A program made the translations under genes and the position numbers. Under the pieces are notes generated by a model. It was given only the letters and a program-made list of their open reading frames with translations, had not been told where the DNA came from and ran no database searches. Below, one piece after another: positions 45,993 to 55,559 of a stretch of 64,000 nucleotides of DNA (positions are counted from its first letter, which is position 1; the number at the start of each line of letters is the position of its first letter). The stretch is from Polystyrenella longa (GTDB lineage Bacteria; Planctomycetota; Planctomycetia; Planctomycetales; Planctomycetaceae). Where the stretch lies: the NCBI RefSeq assembly GCF_007750395.1, contig NZ_CP036281.1:2937001-3001000 (forward strand), in the 5' to 3' direction.

Positions 45993-46844
45993 ATGGACCA
46001 TATCGACGAATTTGAATCCATATTTCGCCGGGCAGATAAAGCCACGTTCGAATATCATCCCCCGCAGTTGGAGCGGATCGCTCTAGTCACCGATTCCGAT
46101 GCCGCCCAGCAGGAAACGCTCAAACAGGAATTGATCAAGTTCCTACCGACACTCAGTCAGAGTAGCCAATTCCAATTGCTGGGACCGAAAGATTTCGAAA
46201 ATGTTGGCGATTTACTGAACCTTCTTCGCAGCAAGCCTGTTGACTTGATCGTCACCTATCGACATCTCCGCGAAGAGATTCACATCCCGCAGCATTCGCT
46301 GGGTGTGTACGTCGACGTTCTAACCCAGGCAGTCGCTTCACCAGTTTTGCTTCTTCCCGGCACTTCTGCCAATCCGATTTCGCTCGCGGCCATGAACTGC
46401 GAGGATGTGATGGTCGTGACAGAACATATTGCCGGCGATCATCGACTCATCAATTACGGGGCGATTTGCGCTCCAGCGGGTGGGCAATTGCTTCTGGTTC
46501 ACATTGAAGACGACGTCGTGTTCGAACGGTATATGGAAGTCATCGAACGGATTCCCGAAATCGACTCCGCAGTCGCTCGTGAATCGATTTCCCAGCAGTT
46601 GTTACAGGATGCGCTTGATTATCAGCAGAGTTGTAATGAAGCGATTAAATCGTCGCGCGATCAATTGATAGTTCATCCCATTGCTCGTCGTGGCCATCGA
46701 TTACGTGATTTTCAGAGTTTGATTGATGAGCAGGATGTCGATCTGCTGGTGATGAATACCAAAGATGACGAGCAACTGGCGATGCATGGTCTGGCGTATT
46801 CCCTCAGCGTGGAATTACAGGAATTGCCGCTGTTGCTGGTTTGA
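45993..46844 (+). CDS. Universal-stress-like protein
   Basis: 283 residues made of a divergent N-terminal half (LERIALVTDSDAAQQETLKQEL) and a C-terminal half with USP features: EDVMVVTEHIAGDHRLINYG, GGQLLLVHIEDDV and DVDLLVMNTKDDEQLAMHGLAYSLSVELQELPLLLV. The ATP loop G-x2-G-x9-GS/T of nucleotide-binding USPs is not visible, so it may not bind ATP. It is the first of a rightward group with nhaD and mscS, with gaps of 129 and 82 bp. No operator was seen before it. Confidence 0.75.
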   Translation: MDHIDEFESIFRRADKATFEYHPPQLERIALVTDSDAAQQETLKQELIKFLPTLSQSSQFQLLGPKDFENVGDLLNLLRSKPVDLIVTYRHLREEIHIPQHSLGVYVDVLTQAVASPVLLLPGTSANPISLAAMNCEDVMVVTEHIAGDHRLINYGAICAPAGGQLLLVHIEDDVVFERYMEVIERIPEIDSAVARESISQQLLQDALDYQQSCNEAIKSSRDQLIVHPIARRGHRLRDFQSLIDEQDVDLLVMNTKDDEQLAMHGLAYSLSVELQELPLLLV

Positions 46845-46937
46845 ACCTGGTTTCCGTCGGCAACTTCTGGTGGCGCCTTCATTAAATGCGGGAGGGCACG
46901 TTTTCAAGTAGTTTTCGCGTCCTGTAGCCGCTCACTT

Positions 46938-46951
46938 ATCTTGTACAAGAT
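46938..46951. promoter_or_regulatory. 14-bp perfect palindrome before the NhaD gene
   Basis: ATCTTGTACAAGAT is a perfect palindrome ending 22 bp before the ATG at 46974, so it overlaps the likely leader or ribosome-binding region. It may be an operator. No partner copy was seen elsewhere in the window. Confidence 0.35.
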
Positions 46952-46973
46952 CTAGAAAGCTCTAACTGACATC

Positions 46974-48437
46974 ATGAATTCGATGTTAATTGAGACCTCC
47001 CTCCCCAATCTTATGAGTAATTCCTTTTTCCTGGCAGCGACCGAAGGGCATACCGCCCCCCATGTCCCGGCCTGGGTAACTGGTTTTTTCGCATTGGTAC
47101 TTGTCGCGATGGTTTTGGCCCTCGCGTTTGAAGAAAAGATTCACGCGAAGAAATCCATTATCGTCGGGACCTTTGCCGGATTCTGTTTGATTACAGAAAC
47201 GATCATTTCCTATTTTCTGGGCGAGAAATTAGTCCCCTTCGGAAAGATTGTATTGCCCAACGGGCACGAGATTGATCTTCCTGTCTATATCCCCGCGATT
47301 GACTGGGGCGTTATTACAATCATTCTGGGCGCGAGCCTGTTTGTCGAAGTGACCAGTAAGTCGGGGGTTTTCAGCTGGATGGCGATCAAGCTGACCAAGA
47401 CGTCGGGAGGTGATCCGTGGCGTCTGCTTATTTTCTATGGAATGTTGACCGTCGGTTTCTCTGCGGTACTTAATAATGTCACTGCGATGATCATCATTGG
47501 TAGTTTGACGACGGTGTCGCTGAAGAAGCTTAACCGAAACGATTTACTGCTTGGATTCCTGCTGACGGAAGGTCTGCTGACGAACGTGGGAGGCCTGCTG
47601 ACGCTGATCAGTTCGGTGCCAAACATTATCGTGGGAAAGATTGCCGGCATCTCGTTTGTGACCTTCTTTCTCACCGCTTCGCCTTATGTACTGGTCGCGA
47701 CCGCAGCGACATTGTTGCTAGCACGGTGGAAGTTCAAGATTCATTCTCTGGCTACAGACGAAGAAAAACAGTCCGCTTCTGAATTGATTCGCTCGTTTGA
47801 TGAAAACGAAGGAGTTTCCAGTAACCGTTTCTTCTGGTTTTCAGTGGCCGTACTCTCTGCATTTATCTTCACTCTCGCGGGACAATCAGCACTACCCTGG
47901 GATCTCGATAAATTGGGAATGGGATTCATAGCGCTGTTCTTTGCCGGGTTCATGCTGCTGGCCTATAAAAATCAAGTTGATAAGTTCTACGCCGGTATGG
48001 ACTGGGACCTACTAGCCTTCTTTGCCGCCTTATTCGTCTTGATCAACGTCATGGAACATGCTCTGGTACTGGATCTCATCGGAAAAGGAATCGCGATGGT
48101 TCTGTTGGCACCGCCTCAAATCGCTTCGGCTGTCTTACTGGCTTGTTCGGCGCTGGCGAGTTCTGTGACGGACAATATCCCTCTAGCTGCAGTATTGGCG
48201 AAAATTCTGGATTCGATGAATACCGATTCAGAGTCACCTTACTGGTGGTGCGTGATTTTCGGGTCGAACCTGGGGGGGAACTTCACTCCCATCGGTTCAG
48301 CATCGACTGTGGTGGCAATGACGATTATTCATCGACAGAAACTGGATCTGACCTTTGTCGGTTTTATCAAACAGTCTTTTCCGTTTGCAGTGATGCAGGT
48401 CATTCTGGCGATCATCTATGTTTTGTTGTTTTTGTAG
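46974..48437 (+). CDS. nhaD: NhaD-type sodium:proton antiporter
   Basis: 487 residues with about 12 membrane helices. Two inverted IT-superfamily units are marked by AVLNNVTAMIIIGSLTTVSL in the first half and SSVTDNIPLAAVLAKILDS in the second, each with an N-x-T/P re-entrant motif. GSNLGGNFTPIGSASTVVAM is the second ion-site loop. NhaD exchanges Na+ or Li+ for protons and suits a saline habitat. The start could also be ATG 46983. It is followed by a MscS gene at 82 bp, so ion and osmotic balance are genetically linked here. Confidence 0.9.
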   Translation: MNSMLIETSLPNLMSNSFFLAATEGHTAPHVPAWVTGFFALVLVAMVLALAFEEKIHAKKSIIVGTFAGFCLITETIISYFLGEKLVPFGKIVLPNGHEIDLPVYIPAIDWGVITIILGASLFVEVTSKSGVFSWMAIKLTKTSGGDPWRLLIFYGMLTVGFSAVLNNVTAMIIIGSLTTVSLKKLNRNDLLLGFLLTEGLLTNVGGLLTLISSVPNIIVGKIAGISFVTFFLTASPYVLVATAATLLLARWKFKIHSLATDEEKQSASELIRSFDENEGVSSNRFFWFSVAVLSAFIFTLAGQSALPWDLDKLGMGFIALFFAGFMLLAYKNQVDKFYAGMDWDLLAFFAALFVLINVMEHALVLDLIGKGIAMVLLAPPQIASAVLLACSALASSVTDNIPLAAVLAKILDSMNTDSESPYWWCVIFGSNLGGNFTPIGSASTVVAMTIIHRQKLDLTFVGFIKQSFPFAVMQVILAIIYVLLFL

Positions 48438-48519
48438 CGGCTAAGAAATCGCCAAAAGCCATAAATATCAAATAGGGTTGGAAGCTACCGATTAATTATC
48501 CCCCTCAAGGAAAGTAGAA

Positions 48520-49419
48520 ATGACTTCGATACTCTTCTCGCAACTGTTGGCGCAAGCTGACGGTCCAGACCGGGAGACGGCTGGAAGCCTGCGTACGGTT
48601 GATATGTGGAATGAATTCGTAGAGTACGCATTGGAAAACGGGCCTGAATTGTTACTCAGCCTGGTGACGGCATTGTTGATCTTCGTCGTTGGACGTTGGA
48701 TCGCCAAAATCCTGGTGCATTTATCCACCAATGTGATGACACGTAGCAAAGTCGATCAGACTTTGGCCCGGTTTCTGACGAACATTCTTTACATCGCCCT
48801 GTTGGCGATGATCATTCTAGCGTCGCTCGAACAGTTGGGCATCAACACGATGTCATTTACCGCTGTTCTCGCCACAGCAGGGTTAGCTGTTGGGTTGGCA
48901 TTAAAGGATTCGCTATCGAATTTTGCTTCCGGAGTAATGCTGATTATCTTCAAACCATTCTCTGTCGGCCAATTCGTAGAAGCGGGCGGAACAGATGGAG
49001 TTGTGGAAGAGATTCACATCTTCCATACGAAACTCCGTTCTGGTGACAATAAAGCGATCACTGTTCCAAACAGCAGCATTACGGATGGTGTGATTATTAA
49101 TTATTCCTCTAAGCCGACCCGGCGAATCGATATGGTCGTCGGCTGCGGATACGACGACGATCTTCGTGCGGTCCGAAACTTTCTGGAAGAAGTCATCGCC
49201 AGTGATTCACGTATTCTGCCCGACCCGGCCCCCGTTATTGCTGTGAACGAACTTGCTGATAGCTGTATCAACTTCGTTGTGCGCCCCTGGGTCATGAATG
49301 CGGACTACTGGGTAGTTAAGTGGGAACTCAACGAGAAAATCAAAAACGGCTTCGATCAGCGTGGGTTCTCTATCCCCTACCCACAGCGAGATGTTCACAT
49401 ACACAATGTCGAATCCTGA
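48520..49419 (+). CDS. mscS: Small-conductance mechanosensitive channel, MscS family
   Basis: 299 residues, close to E. coli MscS. Three N-terminal helices end in the pore helix VLATAGLAVGLALKDSLSNF with the Gly/Ala packing pattern, then FASGVMLIIFKPFSVGQFVE, the beta domain (VEEIHIFHTKLRSGDNKAIT, VPNSSITDGVIINYS) and the alpha-beta C-terminal domain. It opens under membrane tension to release solutes during osmotic downshock. AAGGAAAG lies upstream of the ATG. It follows nhaD by 82 bp and precedes the NrnA gene. Confidence 0.94.
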   Translation: MTSILFSQLLAQADGPDRETAGSLRTVDMWNEFVEYALENGPELLLSLVTALLIFVVGRWIAKILVHLSTNVMTRSKVDQTLARFLTNILYIALLAMIILASLEQLGINTMSFTAVLATAGLAVGLALKDSLSNFASGVMLIIFKPFSVGQFVEAGGTDGVVEEIHIFHTKLRSGDNKAITVPNSSITDGVIINYSSKPTRRIDMVVGCGYDDDLRAVRNFLEEVIASDSRILPDPAPVIAVNELADSCINFVVRPWVMNADYWVVKWELNEKIKNGFDQRGFSIPYPQRDVHIHNVES

Positions 49420-49531
49420 GTCGCGGTTCTGTCGGCTTTTCATGTTCCTTTTCGCCGATTGTCACGAGAAGAGCCTGATTTCCAGCCCTCGCGTGCTTTT
49501 CCCGTTTTGCAAGAGTCGTTAAGATCGCAAC

Positions 49532-50539
49532 ATGAATAACATCGATTGGGCCCTGCTCAAACCAATTATTGAGCAAAATCAGACTTTCATTATTACGAGC
49601 CACGTTCGCCCGGACCTCGACGCTCTTGGTTCGGAGCTTGCGCTCGCGATTCTACTGGAATCGCTCGGAAAACAGGTCTCTGTGATCAATGGTTCTGACA
49701 TGCCTGATGGCCTGCGATTTATTGATGAAGAGGATCGTGTTCAGAAATATGTCCCCAGTAAACACCGGGATCTGATCCTTGGTAGCGATGTTCACTTTAT
49801 TGTCGACACGAGTGCCTGGAAGCAGTTGGGGACCATCGCTGATTTATTTAAAACGACGACTGCGAAAAAAGTGGTCATCGACCACCATGCCAGCTCGGAC
49901 GATCTGCAGGCTCTTGAATTTAAAGACCCGCTGGCAGAAGCGACCGGAACGCTGATTTATCGCATGATGAAAGTGTGTGGATATCCCGTTCAGCCAGAGA
50001 TGGCCACGCCACTTTATGGGGCGATTGCAACTGACACGGGTTGGTTTCGATTTTCATCCACGACATCCGAAACTCATCGTATCATTGCCGATTTGATCGA
50101 TTTGGGGGTAAAGGCGGATCACCTTTATCAACAGCTTTACGAACGATACAGCATTGAACGGACCAAACTGGTCAGCCGAATTCTGGGCCGCGTTGAACTC
50201 GAGTGTGATGGGCAACTCGTCTATGTGTATGTTCAATGGAAAGATTTCACCGAGACTGGAGCAAAGCCGGTTGACACCGAAGATCTCGTGAATGAATGCC
50301 TCCGCATCAACGGAACCCGTGCTGCCTTTATCGCCGTGGAACAGCAGAATAAGACGGTGAAGTTCAGCCTTCGTAGCAGGTCGGATGTCGATGTTTCCCA
50401 GGTCGCCGAAATTTTTGGTGGTGGCGGGCATAAAAAAGCGGCCGGAGCCGTTCTGACCGAGCCCTTTCCTCAGGCGCTCACTAAAGTTCGAGACGCGATG
50501 AAAGAAGCAGTCATGACCTTAGCCGATCATCCTGCTTAA
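49532..50539 (+). CDS. nrnA: NrnA-type oligoribonuclease/pAp phosphatase (DHH-DHHA1)
   Basis: 335 residues. The DHH domain holds SHVRPDLDALGSELAL with D-x-D metal residues and VVIDHHASSDD; the DHHA1 domain carries FGGGGHKKAAGAV near residue 290. The NrnA family degrades short RNAs (2-5 nt) and dephosphorylates pAp, linking RNA turnover to sulfur metabolism. Length and motif order match. It lies 112 bp after mscS. Confidence 0.92.
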   Translation: MNNIDWALLKPIIEQNQTFIITSHVRPDLDALGSELALAILLESLGKQVSVINGSDMPDGLRFIDEEDRVQKYVPSKHRDLILGSDVHFIVDTSAWKQLGTIADLFKTTTAKKVVIDHHASSDDLQALEFKDPLAEATGTLIYRMMKVCGYPVQPEMATPLYGAIATDTGWFRFSSTTSETHRIIADLIDLGVKADHLYQQLYERYSIERTKLVSRILGRVELECDGQLVYVYVQWKDFTETGAKPVDTEDLVNECLRINGTRAAFIAVEQQNKTVKFSLRSRSDVDVSQVAEIFGGGGHKKAAGAVLTEPFPQALTKVRDAMKEAVMTLADHPA

Positions 50540-50996
50540 CCTGGATTAACTCCAACAGCAAGCCCCTATCACCGGCTGTTGCAAATAGTATAGTTACATC
50601 CACTTAGTGGGTTGTTTTTCGTCAAAATAATAACGAAAATAGAAGTAACAATGCTGGAGCTGCTTTCCCATTCTTTTCGAGCGGGAACTGGCAATCCTAC
50701 CTTATTCTCCAGCATCCGATTTGCAGGACGCAAGCCCTCCCAAAAACCTACCCTACGAAACACTCGCAACATCCGTCTGGGCTAAAACTGCCGTCCTCTT
50801 CATTGATGTGATTTTGACAGCGTTGCAAATCCGGAAAATGCGAAGTGAAGACCTTGACCTCAATTTTGGGGAGGGGTTCCTCAGTAATGTAAGTCTTGAA
50901 ACTTCGAGACAAGTGCTACTGAACTCCGGGACTCGTTTCTAACCGCGTATAAATCACTTCTGTTTGTTAACTCGATAGTTGATTGCTGGAGAAAAG
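50540..50996. other. 457-bp gap with several inverted repeats
   Basis: CAACAGC (50553-50559) pairs with GCTGTTG (50575-50581) just after the nrnA stop, perhaps a terminator without a clear T-run. ATGCTGGAG (50651-50659) pairs with CTCCAGCAT (50707-50715), enclosing a TTCCC/GGGAA stem. These may be a structured leader or repeat. The short rightward frame at 50721-50942 lacks motifs and a convincing ribosome site. Confidence 0.4.
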
Positions 50997-51563
50997 ATGC
51001 AGCGACGCACGCTTCTAATCCGCTTATGTCAGACGATAGCCGCAACTGCGACGGCAGTGTTGATCATTCCTATCGGCCGCTTCATCAGTGCTCCCCTGTT
51101 TCGTAAAAATAAAAAGTCCTCGGGTGCTCAACGCGTGGCTAAACTAACGCAATTGCCAGTAGGTACGCCGACCCAAGTGGCGATCATCGGCAACCGGCAA
51201 GATGGATGGACGCTGCATCCTCAAGCGGTGATTGGAAAAGTCTGGTTGATCCGTCGAAATGAAGAAAGCGAAAAGCCGGAAGACTGTCAGGTCGACGCCT
51301 ACTCTGCCATCTGTCCTCATTTAGGTTGCGGTATCAATCATTCAGCAGATGATCTGCAGTTTGTCTGTCCCTGCCACGAGGCTGTTTTTGATGACCAAGG
51401 CGCCGTCGCGAAACTGGATAAACCGGGATACAACAATCCTTCTCCCCGCGGAATGGATACATTGGATTGCCAAGTCGTTGCCAGTGAATCCGGAAACGAT
51501 CTCTGGGTGGAAGTAGAATATGAACGATTCAAAATAGGCTTAAAAGACAAAGTAAACCTCTGA
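50997..51563 (+). CDS. Rieske [2Fe-2S] protein of a bc-type complex
   Basis: 188 residues from ATG 50997, with GGAG upstream. The N-terminus QRRTLLIRLCQTIAATATAV is a membrane anchor with a twin-arginine-like RR start. The Rieske cluster motif is C106-P-H108-L-G-C111 and C124-P-C126-H127: two cysteines and two histidines bind the iron-sulfur cluster and the other two form the disulfide. The protein carries electrons from quinol at the Qo site to the cytochrome c side. It is followed by the cytochrome b-c gene 62 bp later. Confidence 0.95.
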   Translation: MQRRTLLIRLCQTIAATATAVLIIPIGRFISAPLFRKNKKSSGAQRVAKLTQLPVGTPTQVAIIGNRQDGWTLHPQAVIGKVWLIRRNEESEKPEDCQVDAYSAICPHLGCGINHSADDLQFVCPCHEAVFDDQGAVAKLDKPGYNNPSPRGMDTLDCQVVASESGNDLWVEVEYERFKIGLKDKVNL

Positions 51564-51625
51564 TTCCCGCCGCTGTATTTCTTAGTCGTCGCCCTTTGCT
51601 TTTTAGTAGTTAGTAGAGCTTGATC

Positions 51626-53422
51626 ATGTGGACTCATTTCCGAACCTGGTTGGACGACCGAACGGGCTATCAGAAGATGCTCGGTTTGTACTCACGTCGA
51701 GTTCTCCCAAACGGACCCAGCTGGATGGCGACAACCGCGTCGTGTGTCTTGTGGATGTTCGTCATTGAGTTAATCACGGGATTGGTCCTCCTGTCGAGTT
51801 TCAGCCCGTCCGCCTCTTCCGCATGGGCGTCGGTCTTTTATATCGAACAACTTCCTGCAGGAAGTTTTCTCCGTGGGCTTCATTATTTTTCCGCTCAAGC
51901 TCTGATCATTCTTTTTGGTCTGCATACGATGCGGGTACTCTTAACGGCGGCATTCCGTGAACCTCGCGAACTCGTCTGGATTACAGGCTTACTGTTAGTG
52001 CCTCTATTGATGGTTTGGGCAGTGACTGGAAACCCTCTTCCCGCAACTCAAAAAGGATATTCCCAGATTGAAGTGGAAGCGAACATTCTGGGCGGTTCTC
52101 CCGGAGTTGGCCCCGTAGCGCGCGCTATTCTTATCGGCGGCGATGACGTCGGAAATATCACCCTAACGCATCTGAATTTTCTACACATGGCGATGCTCCC
52201 ATTAATTGTCGGAGTGCTGACCATATTCCATATCTGGCAGTTGTTCAAACATTCTCCGTCGGACAAAGAACTTCCTCCCGAGATGATCGAAGGGGCCGCA
52301 CGCTACTGGCCGGAGCAGACTGTTCGCAACTGGGTGGTCTTCAGTATTGCGTTTGGAATTGTCGCGTATCTCGCCTATACCGTTGGGGCACCGTTAGAGG
52401 TTCCTGCCGATCCGAGTATTCACCATATCGCGCGACCCGAATGGTATTTCCTCTTTCTGTTTGAATTGCGTCGCTACTTTCCACCGGAACTCGATTTCAT
52501 CGCCACGATGGTTATCCCGACAGTCGGTTTACTCTTCATGCTGTTTCTCCCCTTTATTGATCGATTCTGTTCGCAACGTGCAGGGACAATACTGCGGTAT
52601 GTCATCATTATTGGGTTCGTCGTTTCCTGGACGGGGTTGACCATTACCTCTATGAACCGCGATCGAAATGACGAAGCGCTGCAGGCGTCGCGCCAGGAGG
52701 AAGAGCATCTCCGCGAACGAGTACACGAACTCGCGCTGGGTGGAATTCCACCGGAAGGAGCTTCTGCGTTACTTCAGAACGACCCGAAAACTCAGGGGCC
52801 GATCCTGTTTAAAGCCCACTGTGCCAATTGCCATTCTCATGTCGACGAAAATGGTGAAGGTTTTATCGCAGAGAATCAGACGGCGCCGAATCTGTACAAG
52901 TTTGGAAGCCGCGAATGGGTGACTAAGGTCCTCGATCCAGAACAATGGGCGTCCGATCACATGTTCGGAAATACCGAGTTGTCTGAATCAGACATGGCAT
53001 CTGGCGTCGTCGATTTTCTCCCGGATGTCGATGAAGATCTTCCCAAGCTGATTGCCGCACTTTCTGCCGAAGCGGAACTCCCTTACCAGATCGATCAGGA
53101 CACAGAAGACACGGAACAGATTGCCGAAGGAATTGAATTCCTCAAAGATGAAGAAGGCTGTGCCTCTTGTCATAAAGTTTACGATTCTGGTGAGAATGGC
53201 TATGGACCAGATTTAACCTGGTACGGTTCAAAATCCTGGATGAGGGATTTTATCAGTAACCCGGAGCATTCGCGGTTTTACGGGATGGACAATAACTATA
53301 TGCCTGCGTTCGCCCCCAATCCCAATCATCCGACCCGAAATGAGCTGGACGAGCATTCCATACAAATGCTGGTAGATTGGTTACGACAGGATTGGTATGA
53401 AGCTCCTGAGACTGCAGAGTAA
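51626..53422 (+). CDS. Cytochrome b fused to two cytochrome c domains (bc complex core)
   Basis: 598 residues; ATG 51626 is preferred over TTG 51620. The first part is cytochrome b: heme histidines H86 and H100 (13 residues between) and H187 and H202 (14 between), exactly the positions seen in cytochrome b6. The Qo motif PEWY lies in IARPEWYFLFLFELRR near residue 270, and about seven membrane helices are visible. Two heme c motifs follow: CANCH near 402 and CASCH near 512, with YMPAF as a possible axial methionine of the second. The protein would pass quinol electrons through Rieske to its own c hemes. It is tightly linked to the Rieske gene. Confidence 0.92.
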   Translation: MWTHFRTWLDDRTGYQKMLGLYSRRVLPNGPSWMATTASCVLWMFVIELITGLVLLSSFSPSASSAWASVFYIEQLPAGSFLRGLHYFSAQALIILFGLHTMRVLLTAAFREPRELVWITGLLLVPLLMVWAVTGNPLPATQKGYSQIEVEANILGGSPGVGPVARAILIGGDDVGNITLTHLNFLHMAMLPLIVGVLTIFHIWQLFKHSPSDKELPPEMIEGAARYWPEQTVRNWVVFSIAFGIVAYLAYTVGAPLEVPADPSIHHIARPEWYFLFLFELRRYFPPELDFIATMVIPTVGLLFMLFLPFIDRFCSQRAGTILRYVIIIGFVVSWTGLTITSMNRDRNDEALQASRQEEEHLRERVHELALGGIPPEGASALLQNDPKTQGPILFKAHCANCHSHVDENGEGFIAENQTAPNLYKFGSREWVTKVLDPEQWASDHMFGNTELSESDMASGVVDFLPDVDEDLPKLIAALSAEAELPYQIDQDTEDTEQIAEGIEFLKDEEGCASCHKVYDSGENGYGPDLTWYGSKSWMRDFISNPEHSRFYGMDNNYMPAFAPNPNHPTRNELDEHSIQMLVDWLRQDWYEAPETAE

Positions 53423-53580
53423 GGGCGTAATAGATTTCAGTAGCGAGATCGATTCTCATTATTGTGAAAAGTGAGGTCACATACTGGAAACTTTCGCACT
53501 GCATGAAATAATAAAGGAAAGCCCTTTTCAGTATATATTTGGTAGAACAGAAGCACTGTTCCAGATAGAAAGCAATTACT

Positions 53581-54039
53581 ATGTCGACGGATAAAGAACA
53601 GGAAATTATTAAAGAGCTGACCGTATCTTACTGGATGGAAATTGAAACGGTCATGAATTACATCGCGAATTCCACGAATCTGGATGGAGTTCGTGCAGAG
53701 GAAATTAAAAAGTCACTTGCTGCTGATGTACAGGAAGAACTGACCCATGCTCAGAGCATTGCACGACGAATTAAAACCATTGGCGGGACTGTTCCTGGAA
53801 GCGAACAGTTCGCGGCGACTCAGAAACTGCTACAACCTCCCAAAGACACAACTGATGTCATCTCGGTGATTAAGGGAGTGATCGATGCGGAAGAAGGAGC
53901 CATCAAGCAGTACAATAAACTGATTCAATTGTGCGACGGTGTCGATTATGTGACCCAGGATATGTGTATTCAAAACTTGTCTGACGAAGAAGAACATCGT
54001 CGGACATTCAAAGGGTTTCTCTCGGAATACGAGAAGTAA
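53581..54039 (+). CDS. Ferritin-like diiron protein
   Basis: 152 residues, a four-helix bundle. Helix 1 has YWMEIETVMNYIANS, helix 2 VQEELTHAQSIARRI (E-x-x-H), helix 3 IDAEEGAIKQYNKLI and helix 4 LSDEEEHRRTFKGFL (E-x-x-H), the order of metal ligands in ferritin-like proteins. It may store iron or detoxify peroxide. It sits 158 bp after the cytochrome b-c gene, which would fit iron supply for heme and Fe-S proteins, and ends 14 bp from the end of the convergent cyclase gene. Confidence 0.85.
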   Translation: MSTDKEQEIIKELTVSYWMEIETVMNYIANSTNLDGVRAEEIKKSLAADVQEELTHAQSIARRIKTIGGTVPGSEQFAATQKLLQPPKDTTDVISVIKGVIDAEEGAIKQYNKLIQLCDGVDYVTQDMCIQNLSDEEEHRRTFKGFLSEYEK

Positions 54040-54053
54040 TCAAGCAGTGAGTC

Positions 54054-55559
54054 CTATTTCAACTCAAGCAAAATAGCGGGGTCATTCATTTGGTCCCGCT
54101 TTTTGTCGTTCTGACGCCGCTGTCGATCCGTCCGAGTGAGCGCGGATACGTGCTCTGATAAGAATCGGACGGAATAGCGGTTACTCAAAGTCTGCTGTTC
54201 CAACTCGGTCAACTGTAGACAAGCCTCCGCCAATTGCTGCGATTCATACAGTGCCACGATTCTCTCGTACTGCTGGATGAAATCATGTTCGTCCGGACTC
54301 AGTTCGGCACCGTTCAAACTACATAACTCGTAGACGGAATGCGCGTCGCTCATGTTCGGTAACCGGACCTGGCACAATCTGCGGGTGATTGACTCTGCAG
54401 GAAGTTGTTGAACCGTTTCGTGGCTAAGCAGAATCGATGCCTGCATTGGTCGGGTGGCCGATTCTAATCGACTCGCCACGACAACAGCTTCTCCCCGAGG
54501 TCCATACTTAATGCGGCGTTGACTTCCCGAGTTCCCCACCAGTGCTTCGCCTGTGTGAATTCCGATTCCCAGCCTGAGTGGTTGTTCCAGCTTCGGCTGC
54601 CATCGCATACTGATTTCCTCAACCGATTTCTGCATTGCCATGGCCGCGCGGCAGGCGAGCAAAGCATGATCAGACTGGTCTACGGGGGCGTTCCACATCA
54701 CTGCGAGGCCATCACCGTAATAATCGATCAAGACTCCGAACTGGTCAACGGCGGCGGCTGTGAATACTTCCATCAGCTCGGAGAGTAATTCGTAGGCGAC
54801 GGAAGGTTCCAGTTGTTTGAACAAAACCGTCGAACGCTGCAAATCGGCGAACAGTAGCGTAATTTCGCGACGTTGGGCTTTCAGTAAACTGTCGTCAGAC
54901 ATTAGCTGCCGAGTTACTGATTTGGGAAACACCTGATCAAGTAATAATCTTGTGCGTGCATGGTGCTGTTCTTCTTCCAGGCGAATTAAACCCGAAGAAA
55001 TCGCCTCGCTCAGTAGTTGAACCCACCTTGCCTCCAGTTCCCGAATTCCACGACGTTGGTTGCCTGAATAAACACGGCGTTCTCCCCATAGGGCCCCGAT
55101 GATTATTCCCGATTTGTTCAGAATAGGTGAGATGACAACTGAAGTTCCCTCTTCCAGTAAGTTGCGATTCAACAAACTGGAATGAAAACAGGTTTGCCGA
55201 TGACATTCCATTTCTTCTAACAGTGCCGTCTCTTGGTCATCCGCGAATGTGTTCGGGGCCTCAGTGGCCTGCTGTGATTCCCAAACATCGTTTTTAAGCA
55301 AGAAAAGTCGGCCCGTTTCTAAACCGCCAGGTTCGCAAATTAATCGGAGTGCTTCTGCAAAGAACTCTTCCGCCGAGGCCGAAATCCGTTGGAATTGATG
55401 CAAAGCCGAAAACCAGCCATCCAAGGTAACCAGATCAGGAGACCTGAAGGTGGTGTCCGTAGTCATCTCTTCCATCGAGATGAATGTCTGCAAGTACCCC
55501 ACCGGGAGATAAGTTGGCGTCACAGTGGAATTAACTGGGAGATTGGAAGAGGTGTGCAT
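54054..55559 (-). CDS. GAF-domain class III adenylate/guanylate cyclase
   Basis: 501 residues. Roughly residues 50-210 form a GAF domain (EEFFAEALRLICEPGGLETG through GVIIGALWGERRVY). The cyclase domain starts near 230: ITLLFADLQRST (first metal Asp), YYGDGLAVMWNAP (second metal Asp), LGIGIHTGEALVG and YGPRGEAVVVASRLE. In most class III cyclases the last block is V-N-L-A-S-R; here the transition-state asparagine is valine, while the arginine remains. The C-terminal 110 residues are helical. It probably makes cAMP or cGMP. It lies head to head with the redox run whose third gene has cyclic-nucleotide domains. Confidence 0.85.
   Translation of the reverse strand: MHTSSNLPVNSTVTPTYLPVGYLQTFISMEEMTTDTTFRSPDLVTLDGWFSALHQFQRISASAEEFFAEALRLICEPGGLETGRLFLLKNDVWESQQATEAPNTFADDQETALLEEMECHRQTCFHSSLLNRNLLEEGTSVVISPILNKSGIIIGALWGERRVYSGNQRRGIRELEARWVQLLSEAISSGLIRLEEEQHHARTRLLLDQVFPKSVTRQLMSDDSLLKAQRREITLLFADLQRSTVLFKQLEPSVAYELLSELMEVFTAAAVDQFGVLIDYYGDGLAVMWNAPVDQSDHALLACRAAMAMQKSVEEISMRWQPKLEQPLRLGIGIHTGEALVGNSGSQRRIKYGPRGEAVVVASRLESATRPMQASILLSHETVQQLPAESITRRLCQVRLPNMSDAHSVYELCSLNGAELSPDEHDFIQQYERIVALYESQQLAEACLQLTELEQQTLSNRYSVRFLSEHVSALTRTDRQRRQNDKKRDQMNDPAILLELK

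Noticed and set aside
50721-50942. Short rightward open frame (73 codons) in the gap before the Rieske gene
   Set aside because: No family motif, no good ribosome site, and it covers part of an inverted-repeat region.
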